From: Zeugodacus cucurbitae
Lineage: Eukaryota; Arthropoda; Insecta; Diptera; Tephritidae
Length of the DNA: 64,000 bases
NCBI RefSeq assembly: GCF_028554725.1
Contig: NC_071668.1
Location: 53,797,732 to 53,861,731 of the forward strand
Reading direction: 5' to 3'
The notes under the pieces are model-generated. The model saw only the letters and a program-made list of their open reading frames with translations. It did no database searches and was not told the origin of the DNA. The stretch's first letter is position 1. Each line of letters starts with the position of its first letter. Shown here piece by piece: positions 26,640-38,529 of the stretch. Position numbers and translations under genes: made by a program.

Positions 26640-26775
26640 GAATCCGATGTTCATTTAACCTTATCAGCTCGCTACTCGGATTTATCGGAGTCACGGATTA
26701 CGATTCCGGTGTCGATTTTTCAACATTCAAAGTGGCGGATCCAATATTGTGGACGTTTTTTTTAATGGCGGAGCA
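26640..26775 (+). repeat. Repeat family B, single-monomer copy
   Basis: CATTTAACCTTATCAG (about 26652) matches the end of the inverted-repeat element at 41631. It is followed by GATTACGATTCCGGTGTCG and GTGGCGGATCCAATATTG, which match its internal monomer. Only one monomer and one terminal arm are present, so this copy is truncated on the right. Confidence 0.7.
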
Positions 26776-27185
26776 ATATTAATTTCTTTTTAAAATGAGT
26801 CCGCCATAGAATAAAGTCCACATTATAAGACTCCCAGGTTAGAACCAATTTTTTACGTGGTTGTGTAATATTCTTTGTGATCCTGTATCGAACTATTTCT
26901 GCAGCAGCCTGTAACCCCCAGTGAATTCCATAAAATGGGAAATGAAACTTAGCCTTCATGAATTAAAACACGCCCCAAAGAGTTTCAAAAATGGAATTTG
27001 ACGAGGAAAGAAGTTTTTTTCCGCCAAAGAATGAATTGCACACCATCGTACATGATGTAGGTAGCGCAAGGTTGTTCCGCAAGCACTGTCAGCCTTTTTG
27101 TACAGCTGGTTTAGTTCTTTCGATTTTAGTCTTAGTTTAGTCTAGTCTCCAACCCATGCCGAAGACAGCTTACAGTCATAATAAG
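26776..27185. other. Stretch without recognised features
   Basis: It may include the 5' leader of the mariner copy that follows, but no terminal repeat was identified. Confidence 0.4.
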
Positions 27186-27189
27186 GCAT

Positions 27190-27715
27190 CAAGTAACTTA
27201 CGGAAAACTACCGGGACCTTGAGAACTTGTCCTTTAACTTGTCCAAGATTAAGCAGCTCTCGAATTTGTGAATTGACCTTCCCAAGCGACATCGCTTCGA
27301 CCTATGGGCTCTTGAAAAGTTCCAAAAAGATGCGACGTTTTCGAGCAAAATTCTGTTCAACGATGAGACCCATTTCTGGCTCAATGAGTATGCAAACATT
27401 GCCGCATTTGGGACGAAGAGCATATTGAAGGGATTCAAGAGTCTCTATTTCATCCAGAAAAAACAATAGTTTGGTGTAATTTGTAGGCCAGTGGAACCAT
27501 CGGTCCATATTTCTTCAAAAATATTGTAACCGTCAATGGGGACCGTCGCGCTTCAAATACCTGAAATTGAAGCCGCAATCTCGGCGTCAATTGGTGTGAT
27601 ATCACACTGTTAGACTCTTTCCTCTGGGGGTATGTAAAGTTTAAAGTCTATGCGGAGAATCCCGCTTTGAATCAGGATTTGAAGCAAAACATCAACCGAA
27701 ACTACATTAGCTAAA
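27190..27715 (+). mobile_element. Degenerate mariner-superfamily transposase, family M2
   Basis: Broken frames give WALEKFQKDATFSSKILFND and the following ETHFWLNEYAN (first catalytic D). They are followed by TIGPYFFKN and VTVNGDRRA after a stop, then LDSFLWGYVKFKVYAENPAL (third catalytic D, with the usual Y changed to S). The block with the second catalytic aspartate (QDGA region) is deleted. Stops and shifts occur throughout. The motif set is the same mariner branch as M1, but wording differs enough that it may be another family. No clear terminal inverted repeats were found. Confidence 0.82.
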
Positions 27716-29845
27716 TAATAATTCTGCAACATGCAACCAGAACTAATCACAAATTTTCTTCAAAAGACTATAACCAAATTAATTCCTTTCACAGATTTAT
27801 ATTTTTGCAACTGTTGCTACAAACATAACAACATAATCCAAATCAAAAACTCCACGCCCTTCTCACACCAAATCCTTCTCCGTTGATTTTACACATAAGA
27901 GTCTCAAGTGCACCCTCAATGCTTGCACTGGCGTGTTAGTATTGCACTTTTCGTCGGTCCATATTTTATTCATCTTACAATATTATCATTTTTTCTAAAA
28001 GCAAACATGTGTACATAGACACACTTAAGTAAGTGAGTAAGTAAGCACTTAAGTGTTTGCTACAAATTATGCTATCAACTTGAGTTGAAAGGGAAAAAGG
28101 AAGTAGACACTCGAGAGCAGACAACATAATTTCACGTTTCTTATTTTCTGCTTTAAGTGAGTGCGAAGGATCAAAGTAACATGTAAGATGAAAGCGTATA
28201 TGGAATGCCAACAAACACATATTTAAATTGATTTGTGGAAATGCACTTGAAAAGGATACATATGCCGCAGCTTGAAAGGAGACGTCAGCACTGTTTATTT
28301 ATTTCATATTTCTATGAAAATATTTGATAATTTGCATTCAGAAGTAGAAAGCAATTTATGTTGTGTATTACGATTAGATTTCGTATGAAAAAGTAATTAA
28401 TATCGGTTTTGAGCAAACAGTGTCTGTCAAATGATGCACTTAAAATGATAATAATCTCGAAATACTTTAACACTTAAGTAGTTAGAGTGAAGAAACGAAA
28501 TTTTTGGAGACATTTATATCTCGACTTTTGAACCCATAAATAAATTTCGGGTATAGACCAACCATGTATTTTCAGCATTACTATTTGTGGTGTTTCGATT
28601 AAATTTTGTTTCTTCATATATAAGCTTATAATATTTATGACAACTATACCAAGTGGTTCCCGAGTTATATATTTAAAATTTCTAATTATTAATCTCACAT
28701 CTGAGTTTTTGGATAAAGCAAAATACAAGCGAATGAGAGCTAAATTGGCAATTTGAACAATTCATATAACCTCATGTAAGTCTCAGAAAATTCATATATT
28801 ATAATATTGTTAGAATTATTTACACAGATCTTCTTGTTTCGTCGTCGAGACTATAATAAATATATTTATCCCATATTTCATTCCAGTGCACAATTAAAGC
28901 ATAGCATAAATTAAATTTTGAACAACGTTAATTGCAACCTTTCAAAATCTACCGTAGAAGATTTTATTACATTTTCATAGCGCAAGTATTTATTAAACCA
29001 CCATTAAGAGTTGCATTTACATATTTTATGATTTATCTCATCGACCTCATTGTAACAGGAAATTTATTGCTACTGGTTTCTATGAAATATGCGCAAGTGT
29101 CTACAAATTTAAACAAACGAGGGGAGGAAGAAATATAAAAGTCTAGATTCTCATAACTCAGCGAAATGGACATGTGTACGCGAATATTTATATGCAGAGT
29201 ATTCGTATTTACAATTGTGCACTTCAGGGTGGCACTGCTTAGTGAACTATAAGCAACACATATGGAAACACATAAGGCTTATAATGGTAATTTAAATAAA
29301 AATGTTAAATCTGATTAGCATTATGCTAATTGTTTAAAAGAATCAAAAGCTATAACTTTTTTAGAGTGACGTTTTTAAATACTCATGGAAGTGGGAAAGG
29401 TGGTTGGTTTGTAATGGTTTCAGTTGCACAGTTCAACTGGTTGCTGGTGAGTTGGTTGACATGAAAGCTTATTCAAGTTTCCGGTACATATAACAATTTT
29501 TATTGTATTTATGTATTGGGCAGAGGTCAGCGAAGTATTCTATCAGTTTGTTTCATTTTTTCAGAAACTTAGTTCTTAATTTTATGTTGGTTTGGCTTTA
29601 TGACCTTTTGGTGGGCTTATATTTTGAAGTGTTATTTTTCTATATTTCATCAAAAATATCAATATTTAATAGGAAGGCTATGCAAGTTTCCAAAACATTA
29701 AAGCTCCGAGTAAACTATTTTAAATAAATGTTTCTCAAATCTTGGTCTTATGTCTAACTAAAACTAGGAAAATCTCTATGAGAAACAGGGTTAGCGAAAG
29801 CATTTCTTTAATTGATGGGTGATTGGACAGACCATCATACGGATC
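27716..29845. other. AT-rich stretch, nothing recognised
   Basis: A GTAAGTGAGTAAGTAAG tract lies near 28027-28045. No gene or mobile element was seen. Confidence 0.5.
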
Positions 29846-30915
29846 TTTATACTCTCACAACAAAAGTTGCTAAAAGAGTATTATAGTTTTGTTCACATAA
29901 CGGTTGTTTGTGAGTCATAAACTTTTTTGGGGAGGTGGGCGTAGCCCCGCTCCCAAATCGGTTATTTATATACATATATCTCGCAAACCAGTAAAGCTAT
30001 AGTAACCAAACTTTCTCCGGCGGTTCTCTTACATACCTCACCATACACCATGAAAATAGTTGAAATCGGACAATAACCATGCCCAACTCGCATACAAAAG
30101 TCAGGTTGAAAATTACTAAAAGTGAGTTAACTAAATTTTACAGAAGAAGAAGCAAAAAGAAGCTGCACTGATATTTTTTTACAAAATGGAAAATGGGCGT
30201 GGCGTCGCCTACTTATGGGTCAAAAACCATATCTCAGGAACTACTCGACAGAAATTTCATTGAAAATTCGGTATATAAAATCTTCTTGACACCCTGATGA
30301 GGCGTGTGGAAAATGGATGAAATAGGTTCGCAACCACGACCACTTCCCACATACCTCAATTTTGAATTTCATCTGATGCCTTCACTTTATAATGTATACA
30401 TTAGGAACTGATGAAGATAGCGAAGTAAAACTTTACACAAATACTATATATGATCTGTGGCATCACTTGTGAAAAATTGTCGAAATCGGACTATAACTTT
30501 TCAATGCCCCGGATATCGGATATGAAGAACTCATTGCTGAAAAGTAATTTTTCACCGAAAATATCGGTAAATCTTTCAGATATCGCAATTTAATTCAGAG
30601 GAATTTTTTTTCTTTTAATAGAGTGTCTCTGTTCCAAAAATTATGAAAATCGGGTCAAAACTTCCCCTAGCTTCCTTTATTCCTCATATATGTAATGGTT
30701 AATATGTGAGATATCTTAGCAAAATTAAGTGAGCGTATAGTCTTGGATATAGTGTAGCTTGGTGGTGAAAACGAGTGAAATCGGTTCAGGAATTACCTCA
30801 ACCTCATATACTATATATGACGATTTACGTTATTCTATTAAACTTAATGCCGAATTTAGGGGTAAAACTATAACATTAAATTGCGAGAGTATAAAATGTT
30901 CGGTTGCACCTTCTA
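29846..30915 (-). mobile_element. Repeat family A copy with both ends
   Basis: The left end TTTATACTCTCACAAC (29846-29861) is followed by the TTGTTCACATAACGGTTGTT block. An internal deletion then removes the segment with the GTCC tract. The body resumes at TTTTTGGGGAGGTGGGCGTA. The right subterminal repeat TTGCGAGAGTATAAAA (30881-30896) is perfect. The hairpin beyond it (GTTCGGTTGCACC...) has lost its second arm. Several GC boxes of the CCACGCCC type are present in an otherwise AT-rich sequence. It is non-coding. Confidence 0.88.
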
Positions 30916-33095
30916 TGTTCTATGCAACATGTGGCGAGTACATGAAAATTTCTATAAAATATATTATCTGATAAAGAGGAAATTAATAAATTTAATTATA
31001 CACAAAATTGTTGATTGCTTTCTTTTCCCATAGGAACACCTCTTACCATATATGATTTGCTGTGTGATTAACAGCGTGAATCAAACGAAAAACACACCCA
31101 CCTCATATACAACTTTATTTGATATGAAATATTTTTGACTACTCATTTATAAAAACAAAATTGGTCAGAAACTAATTTTTTCGGTCTCCTAATATAACTG
31201 TTTAAAATATTTATTCCCTTATTTCTACAATGCTTACTATTTATTGCTGCATGTGTTATTAATTTTACCTTTATAGGCCACATTTCGTACCACTCTTATC
31301 TGTATCGTATAAAATTATGATAATTTTGTTGCTGTCGGACTCGGCGACCTGTCGGTTAGTGCTTATTAGACGCTGTCGCCATGTCCATATGATTATGTTA
31401 AATATGTACATGTATTTTAATTGTTATGATTATTTTTAGTGAATATGCAAATGCGAGGTGTAGTAAATGACCCTAAATACTAACCCTTAACCAGCTGTGA
31501 CCATAACTAGCCAGCCAGCATATGAGTGCAGGCATTAAAAACGTGTGTTTTTGTGGCCGAGTTCAAACTTATACACGCCACTTACACGTATACTATATAG
31601 TATATACAGTAATATAATCTACCTTAATTTCCAACACAATGCAGTCGGGCCATTGGCGGCATGAAAAACAACTGGAAAGTCATAATTTTTCTACGCTTGT
31701 CACCTTTGTCAGCGGTTTTAATTGTCTGCCCATTTTGTTTTATGGCAATTTTTTGTTTCTCTCTCTCCCTTTGTTTTCCAACGGTAGTGAATATTGTTGA
31801 ATTAATTTCCCTCCTCAACAGTCAACTAGTTAGATTATGTAGTTAAGTGCGTCACACATTTTGGTGGCGCTGCCTATTTGATTATCAACCATTTTTTGTG
31901 GCTACATACACCAAGTTAGTTAGTTAGCTAGTCCAATTAATTGCCGCAAACAAACAAAAAAAATTATAATAAATTATAGGCTGAAGAAATTTCGCTGCTA
32001 CTGAATATTTATGAATAACTATCTGCTACTCATTACCTTCAGCGCTTTTATGATGTCGCGCTTGAACGAATTGAAAATTTAGTGAAATTACTTTCTATTT
32101 ATAAAGACAATGGGTAGATAATGACAGACACAAAGGACCCACTCAGTCACTCATTCAACGTGTACATTGTGTGGTAGTTATGCATAATTTACTCATTTGT
32201 TCAAAAATAATGTGAGCAATTTATTACCTTTATCGAGGCGTGTGCGCAGAGAGAGAGGGCGAGAGAGAGAGTGGCAACAACGTAGTTAACTTATTTGCAT
32301 AAATATTCATATCTATAGTGGAAACATCTGTTATGAATGGCAGCCCTATCAACGCTTACTACTTTTATATGACAAAGGGGCAGCGCAATAACTTGTCTCA
32401 CAATCATAAAAGTCTAGTTTGTTATGCCATTTTAACAAATGCTGCTAAAGAGTTATCTCAGAAAAAATGTTTGGTAATAAAGTTAGTTTATTTTCACAAA
32501 AAAATATGTTAAAATACTACAAAATGCTTAAGCATATCTTTATGTATATTATACATTGTAAAACAGTTATTTATTCGTAATTAAAGAATCTTACATTTCT
32601 TATCATTCGTTAAAAAACAAATTTTACAAGCGGCCAGTAGTAGATTTATCAGCATAAACCATTGACTGGAAGTACGCCCACAAAAAGTAGTCCAACGGAA
32701 TGAAATCACTTGTACAGGTGTTCACTTGAGAGCCCCCTTTCTTAATATAATTCTTACTGAATACGAGTTTTTGATAAAAATCCAAGAAAAATTTAGGTTA
32801 TTGCCTGATATCTTAACAAGATTATTGTCAATAAATGTATTTACTTTGACAGCTATACCTCTAGAAAATCCTTTAACTCTAATCATATAATGAATCATAT
32901 GCTTCAATGGTTTTTGCTCACATATTTTATTGCAATATATTCGAGCAATCTTCAGACTTTATAGGGCACACTTAAACAATGAGAGGGTTTACAGAGTATA
33001 TAGAGAAATTCCAATATGAGTTTTATAAACAATTAATTAGGCAAAATAAGTTTTTTTCTTGCTTTCCGAAATTGTATTATTTCTACTGTCACACT
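30916..33095. other. AT-rich stretch with a GA tract
   Basis: (GA)n lies at 32248-32272. Short frames look random. Confidence 0.5.
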
Positions 33096-33099
33096 AGAA

Positions 33100-33163
33100 C
33101 TATTCGAATAATCGCAGTAGAACGTCTATTCGAATAGTCGTAACATTGCGACTAACCGAATAG
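33100..33163. repeat. CTATTCGAATA direct and inverted repeat cluster
   Basis: CTATTCGAATAATCG (33100-33114) is repeated as CTATTCGAATAGTCG (33126-33140). It then appears inverted as CGACTAACCGAATAG (33149-33163, 13 of 15 complementary). The second and third arms can form a hairpin with an 8-base loop. Confidence 0.7.
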
Positions 33164-33460
33164 TGCTAACCGTTAAATATTATATATTCAAAGTCAAACA
33201 AAAAATTTCCTCTAGAATTATCACCTTTTACTTGTTATACGATGTTTGTCTACTTAGTCTATCTGACGCAAGAGGTATTGTTGGTAGGTTGCTTTAAATG
33301 TGGCTATACTCGTAAGATTTTAAATTATTTTTCGTGTTAACCTGTCGATCTACAATAGCGAGTCTTGGGGATCGTGAAGTGATTATAAGTCCATTACGGT
33401 AAGTATGTATATTGCAGTTGATTCTATAATAAAGGGTTTTTCAAAAGAGACATTATAAAA

Positions 33461-34978
33461 CAAGTAAGGAAAGGCTAAGTTCGGGTGTAACCGAACATTT
33501 TATACTCTCGCAATTTATTGAAGAAATTTTATTAAGATAACGCACAAATTTACCTATAAATTCGGCATAAAGTTTAATAGAATAACGAAAATCGTCCTAT
33601 ATAGTGTATGAGGGCTGAGGTAATTCCTGAACCGATTTCATTCAATTTCACCAGCAAGGTACACTATATCCAATACTATACGCTCACTTAATTTTGCTAA
33701 GATATATCACATATTAACCAATACATATATGCGTAATAAAGCCCAACGAATTTTTGAAAAACCTTTAATTAGGTATATGGGAGCTAGGGGATGATATTTT
33801 TGCAAAACCTATAATTATGTATATGGGAGCTAAGATATGTTGTGACCCGATTTTAATAATTTTTGGAACAGAGACACACTATTGGAAGAAAACAATTTCC
33901 TCTGAATTACATTAAATTAGTTGAGAGATTTACCCATATTTTCGGTTCAATTTAACCTTAGGCGCTGAGTTCAACATGTTCGATATCTGGGGCCTTGAAA
34001 AGTTATAGTCCGTTTTCGACAATTTTTTCACAAGTGATGCCACAGATTATATACTGTATTTGTGTAAAGTTTTATTTCGCTATCATCATTGGTTCCTAAT
34101 GTAAGTATATGTTATAAAGTGAAGGATTCAGATGGAATTCAAAAGTGAGTTATAAAGAAAGTAGTCGTGGTTGTGAACCGATTTCATCCATTTTCCACAC
34201 ATGTCATCAGGGTGTCAATAAAATATTATATACCGAATTTCATTGAAATCTGTCGAGTAGTTCCTGAGATATGGTTTTTGACCCATAAGTGGGCGATGCC
34301 ACGCCCATTTCCCATTTTGTAAAAAGATCTGAGTGCAGCTTCCTTCTGCTATCATATCTGTGAAATTTTGTGTTTCTCGTTAGTGAGTTAACGCACTTTT
34401 AGTCATTTTCAACCTAACCTTTGTAAGGGAGGTGGGCGTGGTTATTATCCAATTTCTTTCATTTTTGGACTTATAAGGCAACGGCGAAAAGAAATGACTG
34501 CAGAAAGTTTGGTTTATATAGCTTTATTGGTTTGCAAGATATATATAAAAAACCTATTTGGGGGCGGGGTCACGCCCACTTTTCCAAAAAAATTACATTT
34601 AAATATGCCCCTCCCTAATGCGATCCTATGTTCCAAATTTTATTTTCATAACTTTATTTATGGCTTAGTTATAGCTCTTTATGTGTTTTTGGTTATCGCC
34701 ATTTTGTGGGCGTGGCAGTGGTCCGATTCCGCCCATTTTGCCAAGGAACACGTGTTCCAAGTTTCATTAAGATATCTCAATTTTTACTCAAGTTACAGCT
34801 TGCACCGACGGACGGACGGACAGATAGACATCCGGATTTGAACTTTACTCGTCACCCTGATCACTTTGGTATATATAACCCTATATCTAACTCGTTTAGT
34901 TTTAGGACTTACAAACAACCGTTAGGTGAACAAAACTATAATACTCTCTTTAGCAACTTTTGTTGCGAGAGTATAAAA
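33461..34978 (+). mobile_element. Full-length repeat family A element (1518 bp), Helentron/DINE-1-like
   Basis: This is one of the two best copies. From the left it has CAAGTAAGGAAAGGCTAA, a hairpin GTTCGG-GTGTAA-CCGAAC (33479-33496), and a subterminal repeat TTTTATACTCTCGCAA (33498-33513). A non-coding body follows with several CCACGCCC/GGGCGTGG boxes and a CGGACGGACGGACAG tract (about 34810-34825). The inverted subterminal repeat TTGCGAGAGTATAAAA (34963-34978) closes the element. It sits in the leader of a mariner copy. Asymmetric ends with one external hairpin, subterminal rather than terminal inverted repeats and a microsatellite match the DINE-1/HINE plan of Helentron-associated elements. 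No replicase-helicase is encoded, so it would depend on a partner elsewhere. Confidence 0.88.
33479..33496. repeat. Terminal hairpin of family A element
   Basis: GTTCGGGTGTAACCGAAC forms a 6-bp stem and 6-base loop, 18 bases from the element end. The equivalent at 43694-43711 has one loop change (GTGGAA) and intact stems, which suggests the stem was maintained. Confidence 0.85.
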
Positions 34979-35550
34979 AGACCGCTAGGACAGCAAACGA
35001 CGCCATATTTTTCCCGGTCTTTTGACATTTCTATTCAGTAAGGTTTGCCATTTCATCATGGAAAGATAATAGAAATTATGAGTAAGTGGCCTCAACTTTG
35101 AGAGCGCTACATACGTCCAATTTATGGCTGAATGGCTTTTTTTTCAATAAGTAAAATATGTATTATTGGTCAGGCAGTGTCACCATTGCTCCCTAAAAAG
35201 TGCGGTTTTTGGACCGACGGAGTCATTTGGCCATTGGTGACGCGATTTGACGCAGTTAGACTATTTCCTATGGGGCTACATCAAGGACTATGGGCTATGC
35301 CAATAAGCCAGCGACGATTGATGAACTTCGTACCAATATCGAACGAATATTGCAGCAGTATCGGCTGATTTATGCTTGAAAACTGTAGAAAGTTGGGTTC
35401 TGCGTCTGGACTTCTGCTAGCGTTTCCGTGGTGGCTATGCAAAATAAATCGGGTACCAAACATTATGACATCGATTGTACTTTCACAGGAATAAAGAATT
35501 TCAAAACGTTTTAGTTTTATTTGTACCGCTCTAATTGAAAACCCCTTCAG

Positions 35551-37731
35551 AAGGTCATAGGCCTATTGCACTTCTTATGCAAAGATATATAACTAAGATA
35601 TTCTGCTACTATCAACACAGCTATTATCTATTATGTAATTTTCTAAGATATTAAGCTGTTCATTTATTTTCAAGCTATATGTTGAAGAGTAAAGAGATAT
35701 GAGTCTAATGATGCTTGTCGATATGGTGATGATTTTTTGTTGAATAAAAATATGAAATCTATAAACAAAGATTTTTAGCAAATTTGTCTAGTATCTAAAA
35801 TATAAATCTTTAGACAAATTCTACATTTTATGCTTACAAAATATTTAAAATAAATAAAAATGCATTGTCGGTGGCCATAAATTAGCAACGCGGTTGTACG
35901 GTGGGTGTTAGGCGCCCCATTTTCACCGCAGAATGCGTTGAGGGCGTAGTACTTATATTGCTAGCTGCTATTAGCTGCTTGGTTGCAGTGACTACTCCAC
36001 ACTGCTGCTTTAGCCTCTATACGTCAAGCGTGTGTGTTTGTGCTTGGCAAGTGCACATTTTTCATTTTATCCACCTCCCGAATTGCATTGCATTTGACAA
36101 ATGATCGAGAGTCCTTCGAGTCGTTTGCAAGCTGAGCTACGCGAAGAAAGTGCCAGCCGGCAGTTGTGCCAACGCTGTGAATAGCAGCTGAGTGTGAGCA
36201 AAAAATGTATTTATGTATACATATACATACGTGTGTATGACCAAGTAAGAAAGAAGAAAGGCGGGTGGTTGAATGTAAAGACGTGCGAAAGTGCTGCGTT
36301 GGGCGAGCACTCATTTAGGGTAGGGAGTTAGCCATCAAAATAACAAATAACCTCGACTAGCAGAATTGATTGCATGTCATTAATTTTCATTTCAAATTAC
36401 ACTGGCAGTATGTCTTCGTTGTCAGTGCGACGACGTTTGCTATAAAAGGCGACAGAGGCGTTGCTGTGCAAAAGGAATGCATGACAGTTGTGTAACAGCA
36501 GTAAATGATTGTTGAAGGTCGGTGGGTAGAGGAGACAAAACTCGGCGCAAATGAAAGCTGTGCACGAAAAAGTGTACATAAAATAGTGGAAGAAGATGTT
36601 GATAAGTTAATGCAAGCTTGTTTGTGTTTCTGTTGCCGTTTTTATTTAAGTCTAGCTTTTGTTGTCGTTAACTGGTATTGTTTTATAACAATTTTGTGCC
36701 TGAAATAGTATTACTATAAAAGTTAAAAATTGCGAGTTCTAAAAGAAAGTTGGTTCTAATAGTGTAGTCATCATAAGAGGACGGGTTCAAAAGTAATGTA
36801 TTTGCAAAAAGATATCTCCTAAAGAAGCAGCAGGAAGAAGTGCTGATTCCAAAAGTTCCACACCTTCTTTTATGGAGATCAAATAATTACTATATTCGTA
36901 ATTACTAAGAAATAATAGAAAATATAGAACAATTGCACACAAATAAGGTATAACATACCCTGATATGCGAAGTAGTATGCACAAAGTGTAGATTCATGGC
37001 AGAACTCCACTAACTAAATTTTTCCCATATTTTCTCAAAAAATGTTTGCATTTATTCTACCATGTACTCAGGTTTTCACATTGTGTGTGAGAGTTGACGA
37101 GGATAATAGGCTGTCAGCTCTTGGGATGTGCTTAAAACTTGCAGAAGTCACAGTTTTTATTTTCATACTTAATCTTAGCAATATAAAAATATCCTTCAAT
37201 TATATAAAATAAAAAAAACATAAAGGATAAAGTAATTTGAATACCAACTTCATGGGATTAAAGGACTAAGAGTTCTTTGACGGATATCTTATGGATCGTT
37301 TGCTCATATCCGATTCTTCGATCAAGATTGGCTGCTATTTCTTATGAGTTTCGTTGTATCACTCAATATTTTGTCAGCATAATTAGGAGAGCAGAGTTAT
37401 CATATTTTATATTGTAACAACAAAGTGAGTAAGAGGAAAGCTCCCATCAAATATATCTAACCTTTGCCACATTTGTACCATGATTTTGTATATAAGATTG
37501 AGAACTGCTCTCATCCACTCTCCGAAATTCACAACCATAGCAAATATGGCTTTTTATTAAAAAATAAATATTTTATTTTCCACCTTCGATTCTGCACAGA
37601 ATGATTGATTAGCGAATCGAACAATCAACTGGTATAAATCAAGTAAATATGTATAATTCACAATAGAAAGAATATGAATCGGTTACGCCTCTAAAATAAA
37701 ACATTGACTCTAAAATAATTATTGAATTTAA
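35551..37731. other. AT-rich with an island, nothing recognised
   Basis: The 35870-36710 part is less AT-rich and stop-poor, with GGCCATAAATTAGC near its start. Its frames, including a 96-codon minus-strand one at 36024-36314, are unrecognised. The rest is AT-rich. Confidence 0.45.
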
Positions 37732-37890
37732 CAGTAGAGTAATCCCCGCTTAATTGCATGCTCTTTAACATGCAAGACTTTTGAGACACTTAACCGGGAA
37801 GGGCACTTAAATGAATCCCGCTTAAATGCCTCGAGGTACTTACCAAGCCTTTTCTCAAATACTTCGATCTGATATTTTTTCTTTTTTTAA

Positions 37891-38473
37891 CCCTAGAAAG
37901 ACAACGTACGTCGAAACGACGTACACATTTTTTTTATTTGTCTACTGAGCAACTTCTTGCGCTCATTTATCTCAGTCGGTAGCAGCAGCTTATTGGTAGT
38001 GGTTGATTTTTTGCGGTGAGTATTTTCTTATCTAAGTTATGATCAAATCGTACGTCGAAAAGACGTATCGTTATCTTTAGTGTGACTTTTTGGTATATAT
38101 AATTTTTGCATATAATATTGCTTGACTTTATTTTTTTTGTTCTAAAACAATATACAAAGAGTTATTTTGTAAACAAAATAAAAAAATTTGTTAACCTAGA
38201 TTTAAGAACGAAAATTGTACCTTTTTCTGAAGACTGCCTTATTTTTGCTACTTTTTATGAAAAAAAATGAATTGCTTTATAAATTTTATATTATCTTTAA
38301 TTTTATGATTACGTGTTTCAAAATGAACTGAAAATTAATGAAATAAATGATCTCAGTTAAAAAACAAACAGTTTTTATATTTTTAGGAAGTTCAAAATCC
38401 ATTAAAAGGAGATACGTCATTATGACGTATCGTTATCTTTCCAGGGGTAAAAAATAACGTTATCTTTCTAGGG
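37891..38473. mobile_element. piggyBac-type MITE (583 bp) with TTAA duplications
   Basis: The ends are CCCTAGAAAGACAACGT (37891) and its inverted partner AACGTTATCTTTCTAGGG (38456-38473). The matching tips CCCTAGAAAGA are the hallmark terminal repeat of piggyBac-superfamily transposons. TTAA directly flanks both sides (37887-37890 and 38474-38477), the superfamily's target duplication. The interior has no transposase frame. It carries TACGTC...GACGTA palindromes: GTACGTCG-AAA-CGACGTAC (37906-37924), one near 38051, and GATACGTCAT-T-ATGACGTATC (about 38411-38431). It is non-autonomous and sits inside the pogo-like element. Confidence 0.88.
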
Positions 38474-38529
38474 TTAATATTAAAAGGCACTTAATGAGGA
38501 AAATTGCAAACAATTTTGTATTTGTGGCT

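Larger units (their letters stand above)
33434..35550 (+). mobile_element. Mariner M1 copy 2, split by a family A insertion
   Basis: The left end GGGTTTTTCAAAAGAG (33434-33449) is an imperfect inverted match to the right end, whose complement reads GGGGTTTTCAATTAGAG (35529-35545). Between them, 33461-34978 is a foreign family A element. The mariner resumes at 34979 with its leader (ACAGCAAACGACGCCATATT) and continues to the transposase. A large internal deletion joins the N-terminal region (CCTCAACTTTGAGAGCG, as at 13.15 kb) to a piece around FNKxNMYYWSGS. It then jumps to DLTQLDYFLWGYIKDYG and ends with the C-terminal tail near TGTTTTAGTTTTATTTGTAC. Frameshifts make it dead. The mariner arrived before family A. 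Confidence 0.8.
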
